This document shows, piece by piece, positions 1 through 5,492 of a DNA stretch of 5,492 nucleotides. Made by a program: the position numbers and the translations under genes. Under the pieces are notes generated by a model that was given only the letters and a program-made list of their open reading frames with translations, was not told where the DNA came from and ran no database searches. The DNA comes from Candidatus Acetothermia bacterium JdFR-50 (GTDB lineage Bacteria; Bipolaricaulota; Bipolaricaulia; Bipolaricaulales; Bipolaricaulaceae): contig MTNL01000245.1 of NCBI GenBank assembly GCA_002010365.1, forward strand, positions 1 through 5,492, written 5' to 3'. Numbering within the stretch: the stretch's first letter is position 1; each line of letters opens with the position of its first letter.

Positions 1-2133
1 TGGGTGCCTTTGGCCCTTCCGGGGGCCCGTCTCCCCTCGGGAGCGACGGTGGAGGCGGTACGCCTGCGGGGGGTGGAGAGCCAGGGGATGATCCTATCCG
101 CCCAGGACCTCTCCCTGGAGGAGAAATCCGCCGGTGTCTGGACACTCCCGGAGCCCGAGGAGGGCGATATCGGCGCGTCGCTGGAGCTTCCGGATACCAT
201 CCTCTCCCTTAAGATCACCTCCAACCGGCCTGATCTCCTGGGGATCTATGGGATCGCCCGGGAGCTCGCGGCCCTCTTCCGGACCGAGCTCCGGGGCCTG
301 GACCTCTCCTTTCCCGAAGCGGATTTCTCCATCGATTTCCGGGTGACGTTGGAGGACCCCCGGGACTGCCCCCGCTACATCGCCCGGGCGATTGGAATCG
401 GGGGAGGGAGACTACCGTTGCGGTTCGCGACACGGCTTTACAAGGCCGGGATGCGTCCCCTCCACCCCATCGTGGACGTTACCAACTACGTGATGTTGGA
501 GCTGGGGGAGCCATTGCACGCCTTCGATCTCGCCAAGATCCCCACGAGGTGGATCCACGTCCGCCGCGCCCTGCCCGGGGAGAGGATACGCACCTTGGAC
601 GGGGTGGAGCGGGCCCTCACCCCTGAGGTCCTCCTCATCACCGACGGGGAACGTCCCATCGCCCTGGCGGGGATCATGGGCGGGGAGGATACCGAGGTCG
701 CAGAGGGGACACGGGATGTACTGCTCGAGGCGGCGAACTTCTCCCCTGCGCGGATCCGCCGCGGCTCCCGGGCCCTGGGGTTGAGGACGGAGGCGTCGCT
801 CAGGTTTGAACGGAACCTTTCCCCGGAGCTGGCGGATCTAGGTTCCCGTCGCACCTGTCACTTCTACGCCGAGTTCCTGGGAGGGCGCGTTGCCCGGGGG
901 GCCGCTGAGGCCTACCCGAATCCCCAAAAGCCCCGGGTGATCGCCCTGCGCAAGGCCCGGGTGACGGAGATCCTGGGCCTGGAGATCCCCGCGGACGAGG
1001 TCCGGGAGACCCTCGGCCGCCTGGGGGTGGAGGTAAGGGACGAAGGCGAACACCTCTCCGCCCGGGTTCCCGCGCACCGCACCGATCTCGAGCGGGAGAT
1101 TGACCTCATCGAGGAGATCGCCCGGATCTACGGTTACGAGCGGATCCCGAGCTCGGCCCCGGTGGTGCCCCTACGGCGGGGAAGGAAGGACCCCCGGGAG
1201 GAGTTTGCCGATGAGGTGAGAAGGATATGCACGGCCTTGGGGCTGCGGGAAGTGTTGACCCCGGGCCTGGTCCCCGCGCAGGAGGCCGAGGTGCGGCTGC
1301 GGAACCCTATGGCCAAAGGACAGGAGGGCCTCCGGGCATCCATGCGATACGGGCTTTTGGAAGTGGTGCGCGAGAACTTCGCCGCCCAGGTGGATGGGCT
1401 CGCGATCTTCGAGGTGGGGCGGGTGTTTCTTTTGCGGGACGGGAAAGTTGTGGAGGAGGATCGGCTCGGGGTAGTCCTCGCCGGCCGCACCAAGGCCCCC
1501 CTTATGGGCAAGGAGCACTTCGAGCCCGTCCACCTCAAGGGCATCCTGGAAGCCTTGTTCTCCGCGCTCAGGGTGAAGGAGGTGGAATTCGGGGAAATGG
1601 ATGCCCCTTGGCTCCATCCCTACCGCCGCGCCGGCATCTATCTCGTGACGCGTGACGCCTCATGCGTGACGGGTACCGAAAAAGAGAACCCCTCACTCCT
1701 CATCCCTCACCCCTCACGGAAGTTGGTCGGCTGGCTCGGGGAGCTGACGCCGGAAGCGGCGGGGGATATCCCCGGGAATCCCCGGGTGTTGATGCTGGAG
1801 ATCTCACTGCCACCCCTGAAGGAAGCCCGGGAGGAAGTCCGGTTCAAGCCCCTGCCCCGGTACCCCGCCTCCAAACGGGACCTATCCCTCCTCGTCCCCC
1901 TCGATGTGCCCGAGGGACGGATCCGGGAGGCCATCCTGGCCGAGGAGCTGGTGGAATCGGTTTTCCTCTACGACCTCTACACCGGCTCCGGGATCCCCGA
2001 GGGATCCCGATCCCTTACCTACGAGGTGGCCTTCCGCCACCCCGAACGCACCCTTTCCTCCGAGGAGGTGGAGGAGGCGGTGCGACGGATCCTGGGACGC
2101 CTGGAACCTCTGGGCGTGCGCCTCCGAGGTTAG
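1..2133 (+). CDS. pheT: Phenylalanine--tRNA ligase beta subunit, 5'-truncated by window edge
   Basis: This is the beta chain of the cytoplasmic alpha2-beta2 phenylalanyl-tRNA synthetase, which charges tRNA-Phe; the beta chain carries tRNA binding and editing of mis-charged Tyr. The frame is open from base 1, and 710 residues are visible against a usual 790-800. About 90 N-terminal residues are therefore missing, and the GTG at base 4 is not the start. Visible in order are the end of the OB-fold tRNA-binding domain (LRGVESQGMILS), the stretch TSNRPDLLGIYGIAREL, the B3/4 editing domain with HPIVDVTNYVMLELGEPLHA at about residue 155, and the B5 domain at about 311-382 ending HRTDLEREIDLIEEIARIYG. 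The synthetase-like core follows, then a C-terminal FDX-ACB anticodon-binding domain from about residue 617 (RYPASKRDLSLL to the stop). An unusual 75-bp repeat is inserted in the core at 1644-1718. The alpha-chain gene pheS is probably upstream, outside the window. tsaE follows after 3 bp. Confidence 0.97.
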   Translation, partial: WVPLALPGARLPSGATVEAVRLRGVESQGMILSAQDLSLEEKSAGVWTLPEPEEGDIGASLELPDTILSLKITSNRPDLLGIYGIARELAALFRTELRGLDLSFPEADFSIDFRVTLEDPRDCPRYIARAIGIGGGRLPLRFATRLYKAGMRPLHPIVDVTNYVMLELGEPLHAFDLAKIPTRWIHVRRALPGERIRTLDGVERALTPEVLLITDGERPIALAGIMGGEDTEVAEGTRDVLLEAANFSPARIRRGSRALGLRTEASLRFERNLSPELADLGSRRTCHFYAEFLGGRVARGAAEAYPNPQKPRVIALRKARVTEILGLEIPADEVRETLGRLGVEVRDEGEHLSARVPAHRTDLEREIDLIEEIARIYGYERIPSSAPVVPLRRGRKDPREEFADEVRRICTALGLREVLTPGLVPAQEAEVRLRNPMAKGQEGLRASMRYGLLEVVRENFAAQVDGLAIFEVGRVFLLRDGKVVEEDRLGVVLAGRTKAPLMGKEHFEPVHLKGILEALFSALRVKEVEFGEMDAPWLHPYRRAGIYLVTRDASCVTGTEKENPSLLIPHPSRKLVGWLGELTPEAAGDIPGNPRVLMLEISLPPLKEAREEVRFKPLPRYPASKRDLSLLVPLDVPEGRIREAILAEELVESVFLYDLYTGSGIPEGSRSLTYEVAFRHPERTLSSEEVEEAVRRILGRLEPLGVRLRG
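1644..1718. repeat. Heptamer-based imperfect inverted repeat inserted in frame within pheT
   Basis: Left arm 1644-1673 and the reverse complement of right arm 1689-1718 match at 21 of 30 positions, around a 15-base centre. Most mismatches are C against G. Both arms have a 7-base period: the left arm reads GTGACGC, GTGACGC, CTCATGC, GTGACGG, and the right arm reads CCCCTCA, CTCCTCA, TCCCTCA, CCCCTCA. The whole unit is 75 bp, exactly 25 codons, and contains no stop. Base use in the right arm (C/T/A without G) is unlike the surrounding gene. It encodes residues that interrupt the usual PheT run between GIYL and KLVGWLGEL. It resembles in form the short heptamer repeats and small palindromic elements dispersed in some bacterial genomes. 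That it is mobile or multi-copy is an inference not testable from this window. Confidence 0.7.
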
Positions 2134-2136
2134 GCC

Positions 2137-2577
2137 ATGGAGCGGGTGGTGATCACCGAAAGCCCCGAGGAGACGATGGCCCTGGGTATGGAGCTTGCCC
2201 AGGACCTGAAAAACGGGGATGTAGTGGCGTTAGTGGGGGAGCTGGGGGCGGGGAAGACCACCCTGGTTCACGGGATCGCCCGGGGCCTTTTCGTCACCGA
2301 GAACGTCGCCTCGGCCAGCTTCGTCCTCGCCCGGACATATCGGGGAAAGCTTCCCCTCCATCATCTCGACGCCTATCGCATAGGATCACTGCAGGAGCTG
2401 TTCGAGGTAGGGTTGGACCGCTACCTTCCTCCCGAGGAGGGGGTGACGGTGGTGGAGTGGGCAGACAAGATCCACGGGTTCATTCCCGAGGATGCCCTGT
2501 GGATCGCCTTGGAGTTCCTGGACGGGGACCGCCGCCGCATAACCCTACGGCGGCGCACCAGGGGTCGCGCCGCGTGA
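2137..2577 (+). CDS. tsaE: tRNA threonylcarbamoyladenosine (t6A) biosynthesis ATPase TsaE
   Basis: TsaE is the small P-loop ATPase that works with the TsaB-TsaD complex to place threonylcarbamoyl on A37 of ANN-decoding tRNAs in the cytoplasm. The 146-residue length is usual for the family. The Walker A motif GELGAGKTT lies at residues 34-42. It is followed by the switch-like segment VASASFVLARTY (57-68), the family signature HHLDAYRI (75-82) with Asp79, and VEWADKI (106-112) with the conserved Glu-Trp pair. The commonly seen SPTF is SASF here, a mild departure. The ATG start is supported by a GAGGT at 2126-2130, six bases upstream inside the end of pheT; the intergenic gap is 3 bp, so co-transcription with pheT is very likely. 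The arginine-rich C-terminus overlaps the last 33 bases of the convergent MetE-like gene. Confidence 0.95.
   Translation: MERVVITESPEETMALGMELAQDLKNGDVVALVGELGAGKTTLVHGIARGLFVTENVASASFVLARTYRGKLPLHHLDAYRIGSLQELFEVGLDRYLPPEEGVTVVEWADKIHGFIPEDALWIALEFLDGDRRRITLRRRTRGRAA
2530..2555. terminator. GC-rich hairpin at the convergent gene ends (possible terminator)
   Basis: A perfect 8-bp stem (2530-2537 CGCCGCCG with 2548-2555 CGGCGGCG) encloses a 10-base loop. The loop contains the stop codon of the minus-strand MetE-like gene. No T-tract follows on either strand, so it does not meet the definition of a canonical intrinsic terminator. Its position at the meeting point of two operons is the main argument for a role in transcript ends. 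Confidence 0.3.
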
Positions 2578-3273
2578 ACCCCGGGCCGCGGCGTTGAGGA
2601 CCTTGAGGATCCGTTCCATGTCTTCCTTCTTGTAGAACTTAGGCGAGAGGCCACATGGCGGAGTGATGAGGTCACCGGGGCGGAAATCCCGGATCTGAGC
2701 GGGATCGGTGATCCCCCAGGCGATCCTCTTCCCCTGTCGGGGGTAGTAGCGAGTGATGTCGTAGCGGGAGGCGTCGAAGCTTATGATCTCAATGAGCTCG
2801 CTTCTGAACAGGAGGTCCCACTGCATGTTCCCGCACACATGGACCCCGGGCACCACGGGGAAATCGGAGAAGATGGGTGCCCAGAGCTCCTCGTAGTCGA
2901 ACCCCACCTGACCCAGGGCGGGCTCGTCCAGAAACAGTATGATCTCCTCAGCCCGCAATCCTTCCAGGATGGCCTCCACGTGGCGGTAGATCCGCAACAG
3001 AGCCTCGTCCGGGTCGTACCCGGAGAGGATCAGCGTGGCCGGCCCTATGGCCTGCACCTTGACCACTTCGAACGTGTGCTTCTTGAACTCGGAAAGGCAG
3101 GAAAGTTCCCCCGGGTTCTTGATGTATGAGAGCATGGCGTCGCCGAGGAGGGGGAGCTCGGGGAGGAAGGGGATATCGTGGCGGAGGCTGTACGCCACCG
3201 CCTCCGCGGGATCCCGCAGGGGGAGGGATCCAATCTGGGTCACGACCTTCTTTTTCTCCTCGTAGAGCCTCAT
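2545..3273 (-). CDS. MetE-like (cobalamin-independent methionine synthase C-domain) zinc methyltransferase homologue
   Basis: This is a 242-residue protein of the UROD/MetE-like TIM-barrel superfamily. Recognisable segments are the N-terminal TQIGSLPLRDPAEAV (12-26), DIPFLPELP (33-41), VKVQAIGPATL (71-81), LFLDEPALG (113-121), GVHVCGN (143-149), IISFDAS (163-169), IAWGITDP (184-191) and TPPCGLS (204-210). By analogy with MetE, whose zinc is held by His, Cys, Glu and Cys, the candidate ligands are His145, Cys147, Asp167 (at the Glu position) and Cys207. MetE is about 750 residues and archaeal or 'core' forms are about 310-340, so this is a short version lacking the N-terminal folate-binding half. 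A role in transferring a methyl group to a thiol, perhaps from a corrinoid donor, is inferred; substrate is unknown. The ATG start overlaps the upstream stop (ATGA) and has AGGAG at 3284-3280 with a six-base spacer. Its last 33 bases overlap the end of tsaE on the opposite strand. Confidence 0.85.
   Translation of the reverse strand: MRLYEEKKKVVTQIGSLPLRDPAEAVAYSLRHDIPFLPELPLLGDAMLSYIKNPGELSCLSEFKKHTFEVVKVQAIGPATLILSGYDPDEALLRIYRHVEAILEGLRAEEIILFLDEPALGQVGFDYEELWAPIFSDFPVVPGVHVCGNMQWDLLFRSELIEIISFDASRYDITRYYPRQGKRIAWGITDPAQIRDFRPGDLITPPCGLSPKFYKKEDMERILKVLNAAARGSRGATPGAPP
2567..2594. terminator. Second GC-rich hairpin spanning the tsaE stop (possible terminator)
   Basis: A perfect 7-bp stem (2568-2574 CGCCGCG with 2587-2593 CGCGGCG), plus a possible G-U closing pair at 2567/2594, encloses a 12-base loop that starts with the tsaE TGA. 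It lies 12 bases from the preceding hairpin. No U-run follows, so function as a terminator or as RNA 3'-end protection is only suggested by location. Confidence 0.3.
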
Positions 3274-4691
3274 CCTCTTCTCCTAAGGGCCTCGAGATAG
3301 GCCCGATTATGCCCGAGCCACGTCCGGAGCACACGCCGCCCCTGAAGGGCGAAGTACGCGTTTTGTAGCTTCAGCCCTAATGTCCACCGAAGCCCATTCC
3401 AATAGGAGTAGAACTTCCTATAAGCCCAGATGGCAAGCTCCTGGAGCTGCCACGGGGACATGTTCGCGGGGCGGAACACCACATGGTGGCCGTCGTAGTG
3501 GGCCCAATCTTTATCGAAGATGCGTCCCTCCCCGTCGAGCCTCCGGTAGAGCCGGGTGCCGGGGGCGGGGACGAGGACAAAGAACTGGGCCGTATCCAGT
3601 CCCAGTTGGATGGCCGATAGCACCGTGTGCCGGATAGTCTGGGGGGTGTCAGCGTCCGCCCCCAGGACGAACATCCCGTGCACCGCGAGTCCCTCCCGCC
3701 GGATCCTGCGCACCCCCTCCTTGATCTCGCCCGGCGACTGGCCCTTCTTCCACTCTTCCAACGCCTTGGGATTGAGGGATTCGATTCCGATGTAAAGCCT
3801 GGTACAACCCGTCTCCCGCATGAGTCGCAGTATCTCCCTCCGCTTGGCCACGGAGATCCTCTCCTGCACCGACCACCTGAGTCTGATCCCCGCCCGCTTC
3901 ATCGCCTCGAGCAAGGCCAGGGCCCGGGGCGGGTGGGCGGAGAAGTTATCGTCCACGAAGAACACGTGCCTTCTTGGGAAGGCTTCCTTTATCCTCTTCA
4001 GCTCCTCGACCACGCCTTCGGGGCTGCGGTAGCGGATCTTCCTCCCGAACATCTGGACCACGGAGCAGAACTCGCAATCGTGGGGACATCCCCGGGAGGT
4101 CTGAATGGGGACCACGTTGATCCGCTCCGCTCCATGGATCAGGGAGAAATTGGGAAAAGGGAGCCGGTCCAGATCCTCCACCAGGGGTCGTCCGGGATTG
4201 TGGACGATCTCGCCTCGGTCCCAATAGGAAAGCCCGGGGATCCCTTTCAGGGCACGGGTATCCCCCTCCCGGAGGTGTTTCACCAGCATGGGGAACGTTG
4301 ACTCCCCCTCATAGCGCACCACGAAATCGGCCCCGTTCCTTAACGCCTCTTCAGGGAGGAAGGTCACATGAGGTCCGCCCATCACCACCCAGATCCTCCT
4401 CCCCGTGGTCCTCGCGATCTCCTTGAGTCTGGCGGCGATGCGATAGGCCCGGGGAGCCAAGTTGGTGAGCACGGAGATCCCCACCAAATCGGCTTTGGCC
4501 ACCTCGTCCCAGTTTATCGGGGCCAATTTCTCACAGAATATCCTCACCACGAGCCCCATCCGCCGCAGGATCTCGCCCAATATGGGCAACCCCAGAAGGG
4601 GCGTGCGGGCATAGAAGAAGAAATGGAGCCCGCCATGAGGCTCGATCAACACCACCCGTTCCAAGTTCGCCATCTTCGCCCCTGGGAACAC
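3270..4691 (-). CDS. B12-binding-domain radical SAM protein (class B-type, substrate unknown)
   Basis: From the chosen GTG start the product is 473 residues. Residues about 10-140 form a Rossmann-like cobalamin-binding domain (VVLIEPHGG, TPLLGLPILGEILRRMG, ADLVGISVLTN, VVMGGPHVTFLPEEAL, VVRYEGESTFP). A radical SAM barrel follows, with the iron-sulfur motif CPHDCEFC (CxxxCxxC; Cys202, 206, 209), then FVDDNFSA (245-252), LYIGIES (299-305), GMFVLGADADT (339-349) and VPAPGTRLY (374-382). A roughly 45-residue basic aromatic tail closes the protein. No DxHxxG motif is present, which is common in this family. Relatives include BchE-, HpnP- and P-methylase-type enzymes that methylate unactivated carbon or phosphorus, or remodel tetrapyrroles and lipids; which of these applies cannot be told. 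The GTG is preferred over the downstream ATG at 4673 and an upstream TTG at 4718 because AGGAGAGGAG precedes it by five bases. It is translationally coupled to the MetE-like gene. Confidence 0.93.
   Translation of the reverse strand: MFPGAKMANLERVVLIEPHGGLHFFFYARTPLLGLPILGEILRRMGLVVRIFCEKLAPINWDEVAKADLVGISVLTNLAPRAYRIAARLKEIARTTGRRIWVVMGGPHVTFLPEEALRNGADFVVRYEGESTFPMLVKHLREGDTRALKGIPGLSYWDRGEIVHNPGRPLVEDLDRLPFPNFSLIHGAERINVVPIQTSRGCPHDCEFCSVVQMFGRKIRYRSPEGVVEELKRIKEAFPRRHVFFVDDNFSAHPPRALALLEAMKRAGIRLRWSVQERISVAKRREILRLMRETGCTRLYIGIESLNPKALEEWKKGQSPGEIKEGVRRIRREGLAVHGMFVLGADADTPQTIRHTVLSAIQLGLDTAQFFVLVPAPGTRLYRRLDGEGRIFDKDWAHYDGHHVVFRPANMSPWQLQELAIWAYRKFYSYWNGLRWTLGLKLQNAYFALQGRRVLRTWLGHNRAYLEALRRRG
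3280..3284 (-). promoter_or_regulatory. Ribosome binding site of the MetE-like gene, inside the radical SAM gene
   Basis: AGGAG on the minus strand sits six bases before the ATG at 3273-3271. That ATG shares bases with the upstream TGA stop (3272-3270). The arrangement supports this start and translational coupling of the two genes. Confidence 0.7.
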
Positions 4692-4766
4692 TTTTACTCC
4701 TCTCCTTTCGCAGGGCAAGGCGACACGAGTTCGGATAGATCCTTCGGTGGGATAAACTAGGAACCG
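4692..4766. promoter_or_regulatory. Divergent intergenic region, presumed promoters for both flanking operons
   Basis: This is the only real gap in the window and it separates two divergently transcribed operons, so promoters for both should lie here or just inside the flanking genes. It is locally more AT-rich (GATAAACTAG near 4751-4760). On the plus strand TAAACT at 4753-4758 is a weak -10 candidate (four of six matches) with a poor -35 (TTCGGA, 4730-4735). No convincing promoter was found on the minus strand, and no operator palindrome stood out. Confidence 0.35.
4697..4706 (-). promoter_or_regulatory. Strong ribosome binding site deciding the radical SAM start
   Basis: The minus strand reads AGGAGAGGAG, then the five bases TAAAA, then GTG at 4691-4689. 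The alternative ATG at 4673-4671 has only a weak AGGGG nearby, and the upstream TTG at 4718 has no clear site. The GTG start is therefore favoured. Confidence 0.65.
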
Positions 4767-5372
4767 ATGGTCAGTGGACCGGAAGGGAATTCATTGAGCG
4801 GCGCGATCCTGGCGGGGGGAAGGGGGGCGCGCCTCGGGGGGGACAAATTGCGGCTCACGGTGGGTGGCGCCCCGGTGGTGGAGCGGCTGCTCTCGCTCCT
4901 TTCGGAGTTCTGCGGCGAGACGGTGATCGCCATTGGGAGAAGGCGCCCTCTCCCCTTTTCCCCTGCGGCGCGGCTGGTGGAGGACCTATATCCGGAGCAA
5001 GGGCCTTTGGCGGGGATCCACGCAGCCCTGGCCGCCACTGGGGGAGAGGCCTGCCTGATAGTGGCTTGCGACATGCCCTACCTCCGCCGGGAACTACTGT
5101 GCGCCCTGATCGCGGCCTGGAAGCCGGGGTGGGCAGTAGCGTTCGAGATCAAGGGCTACATCGAGCCCTTCCCGGGGATCTATCCCCGTTCCCTCCTCCC
5201 ACAACTGGAGGAATCCCTGAGGAGGGGAGACCTGGGGGTCCAGGCCTTCCTCCGCCGCGTCCCCGCGATGTTGCTGCCCGAGAGAATGGCCCGAGGTATC
5301 GACGCGGAGTTCACCTCCTTCACTAACCTAAATACCCCGGAGGACCTCCTGCGGGAGGGGAAATGCGCTTGA
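4767..5372 (+). CDS. mobA: Molybdenum cofactor guanylyltransferase MobA
   Basis: MobA transfers GMP from GTP to Mo-molybdopterin, giving the MGD cofactor of DMSO-reductase-family enzymes such as formate dehydrogenase; it acts in the cytoplasm. The 201-residue length is typical. The nucleotide-binding signature LAGGRGARLGGDK is at residues 15-27. VEDLYPEQGPLAGIHAAL (71-88) carries the guanine-site region. ACDMPYL (100-106) supplies the metal-binding Asp, and PFPGIYP (134-140), GDLGVQAFL and NLNTPEDL (187-194) complete the fold. The start is uncertain: ATG 4767 has AGGA four bases upstream and an in-frame TAG at 4758-4760, while TTG 4794 has GGAAGGG six bases upstream and would begin MSGAILAGG, closer to the usual compact N-terminus. 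The next gene, read as fdhD, overlaps its end by 10 bases, indicating an operon for formate dehydrogenase maturation. Confidence 0.93.
   Translation: MVSGPEGNSLSGAILAGGRGARLGGDKLRLTVGGAPVVERLLSLLSEFCGETVIAIGRRRPLPFSPAARLVEDLYPEQGPLAGIHAALAATGGEACLIVACDMPYLRRELLCALIAAWKPGWAVAFEIKGYIEPFPGIYPRSLLPQLEESLRRGDLGVQAFLRRVPAMLLPERMARGIDAEFTSFTNLNTPEDLLREGKCA
5353..5358 (+). promoter_or_regulatory. Ribosome binding site for the fdhD-like gene within mobA
   Basis: GGGAGG lies four bases before ATG 5363 and ten bases before an alternative TTG at 5369. It lies inside mobA, so translation of the next gene is likely coupled to that of mobA. Confidence 0.55.
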
Positions 5373-5492
5373 TCCGGATATCCCGGTACAAGGGAGGCGC
5401 GCTCCGGGAGACGGAGGACTGGGTGGCGGAGGAGGGACTTCTTGTGCTCCGCATCGAGGGCAACGGGGAGCGTAGGTTCGCCCTTACCCCGG
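5363..5492 (+). CDS. fdhD: Formate dehydrogenase accessory sulfurtransferase FdhD, N-terminal fragment cut by window end
   Basis: Only 43 codons are visible, running off the right edge. The fragment WVAEEGLLVLRIEGNGE followed by RRFALTP fits the FdhD N-terminal pattern (V-x-E-E, then a strand ending in NG, then a strand ending in a TP/SP motif before the DL-x-x-GF segment, which is outside the window). FdhD passes sulfur from a cysteine desulfurase to the Mo/W-bis-MGD cofactor and is required for active formate dehydrogenase. Position directly after mobA, with a 10-base overlap, supports the call because both act on the same cofactor. The conserved sulfur-transfer cysteines are not in the visible part, so the assignment rests on a short match plus context. 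Confidence 0.75.
   Translation, partial: MRLIRISRYKGGALRETEDWVAEEGLLVLRIEGNGERRFALTP

Noticed and set aside
4..6. GTG at base 4 as the start of pheT
   Set aside because: The visible protein begins in the middle of the OB-fold tRNA-binding domain, so the true start is upstream of the window.
1644..1718. CRISPR array or phase-variation tract
   Set aside because: The units are 7 bases, degenerate and contiguous with no unique spacers, which excludes CRISPR. Only about four imperfect units per arm are present, so slippage-based switching is unlikely, especially in an essential gene.
1990..2014. Cluster of GGGATCCC-like palindromes
   Set aside because: It sits in conserved FDX-ACB coding sequence (GIPEGSRSLTY region) and the repeats follow from codon choice for Gly-Ile/Gly-Ser; no spacing or further copies suggest a binding site.
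1662..2597. Long plus-strand open frame (311 codons) overlapping pheT and tsaE
   Set aside because: Its product is glycine/proline/arginine-rich with no family resemblance; it exists because GC-rich coding DNA has few stops in alternate frames, and both overlapped genes are firmly identified.
3627..4301. Plus-strand open frame of 224 codons opposite the radical SAM gene
   Set aside because: It lies wholly antisense to a well-supported gene, is rich in Pro/His/Gly, and has no recognisable domain; it is a shadow frame.
4692..4766. Riboswitch (e.g. cobalamin or molybdenum cofactor) ahead of either operon
   Set aside because: The gap is only about 75 bp, shared between two divergent genes, too short for a cobalamin or Moco riboswitch, and no B12-box-like or conserved stem pattern was seen.

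Overview
This 5.5 kb window is a dense, GC-rich stretch of a bacterial chromosome (clearly above 60% G+C by eye). Genes abut or overlap almost everywhere. Only one gap longer than a few bases exists, about 75 bp at 4692-4766. The gene content (a methionine-synthase-like zinc protein, a cobalamin-type radical SAM enzyme, mobA and fdhD) suggests an anaerobic, possibly thermophilic or acetogenic lineage using molybdo/tungsto-enzymes such as formate dehydrogenase. The taxon cannot be fixed from the sequence alone.

Layout. (1) 1-2577, plus strand: the 3' part of pheT (phenylalanyl-tRNA synthetase beta chain; the N-terminus lies off the window), followed after 3 bp by tsaE, the ATPase of tRNA t6A synthesis. 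This is a translation-related operon. (2) 2545-4691, minus strand: a translationally coupled pair. The first gene is a B12-binding-domain radical SAM protein and the second is a short MetE-like (methionine synthase C-terminal-domain) protein. The coupled pair ends tail-to-tail with tsaE and overlaps its coding sequence by 33 bp. (3) 4767-5492, plus strand: mobA (molybdenum cofactor guanylyltransferase) overlapping the start of a gene that reads as fdhD (formate dehydrogenase sulfurtransferase), which is cut by the window end. These two products act together to mature Mo/W-bis-MGD formate dehydrogenases. The pair is transcribed divergently from the radical SAM operon, across the 75 bp gap.

Two observations deserve most attention. 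One is a 75-bp imperfect inverted repeat made of degenerate heptamers (NGTGANG type) inside pheT, which adds roughly 22-25 residues in frame to the synthetase. The other is the coupling of a cobalamin-type radical SAM enzyme to a MetE-like zinc methyltransferase, which may be an undescribed methyl-transfer pathway. Nothing resembling a phage, transposase, CRISPR array, tRNA or rRNA was seen.
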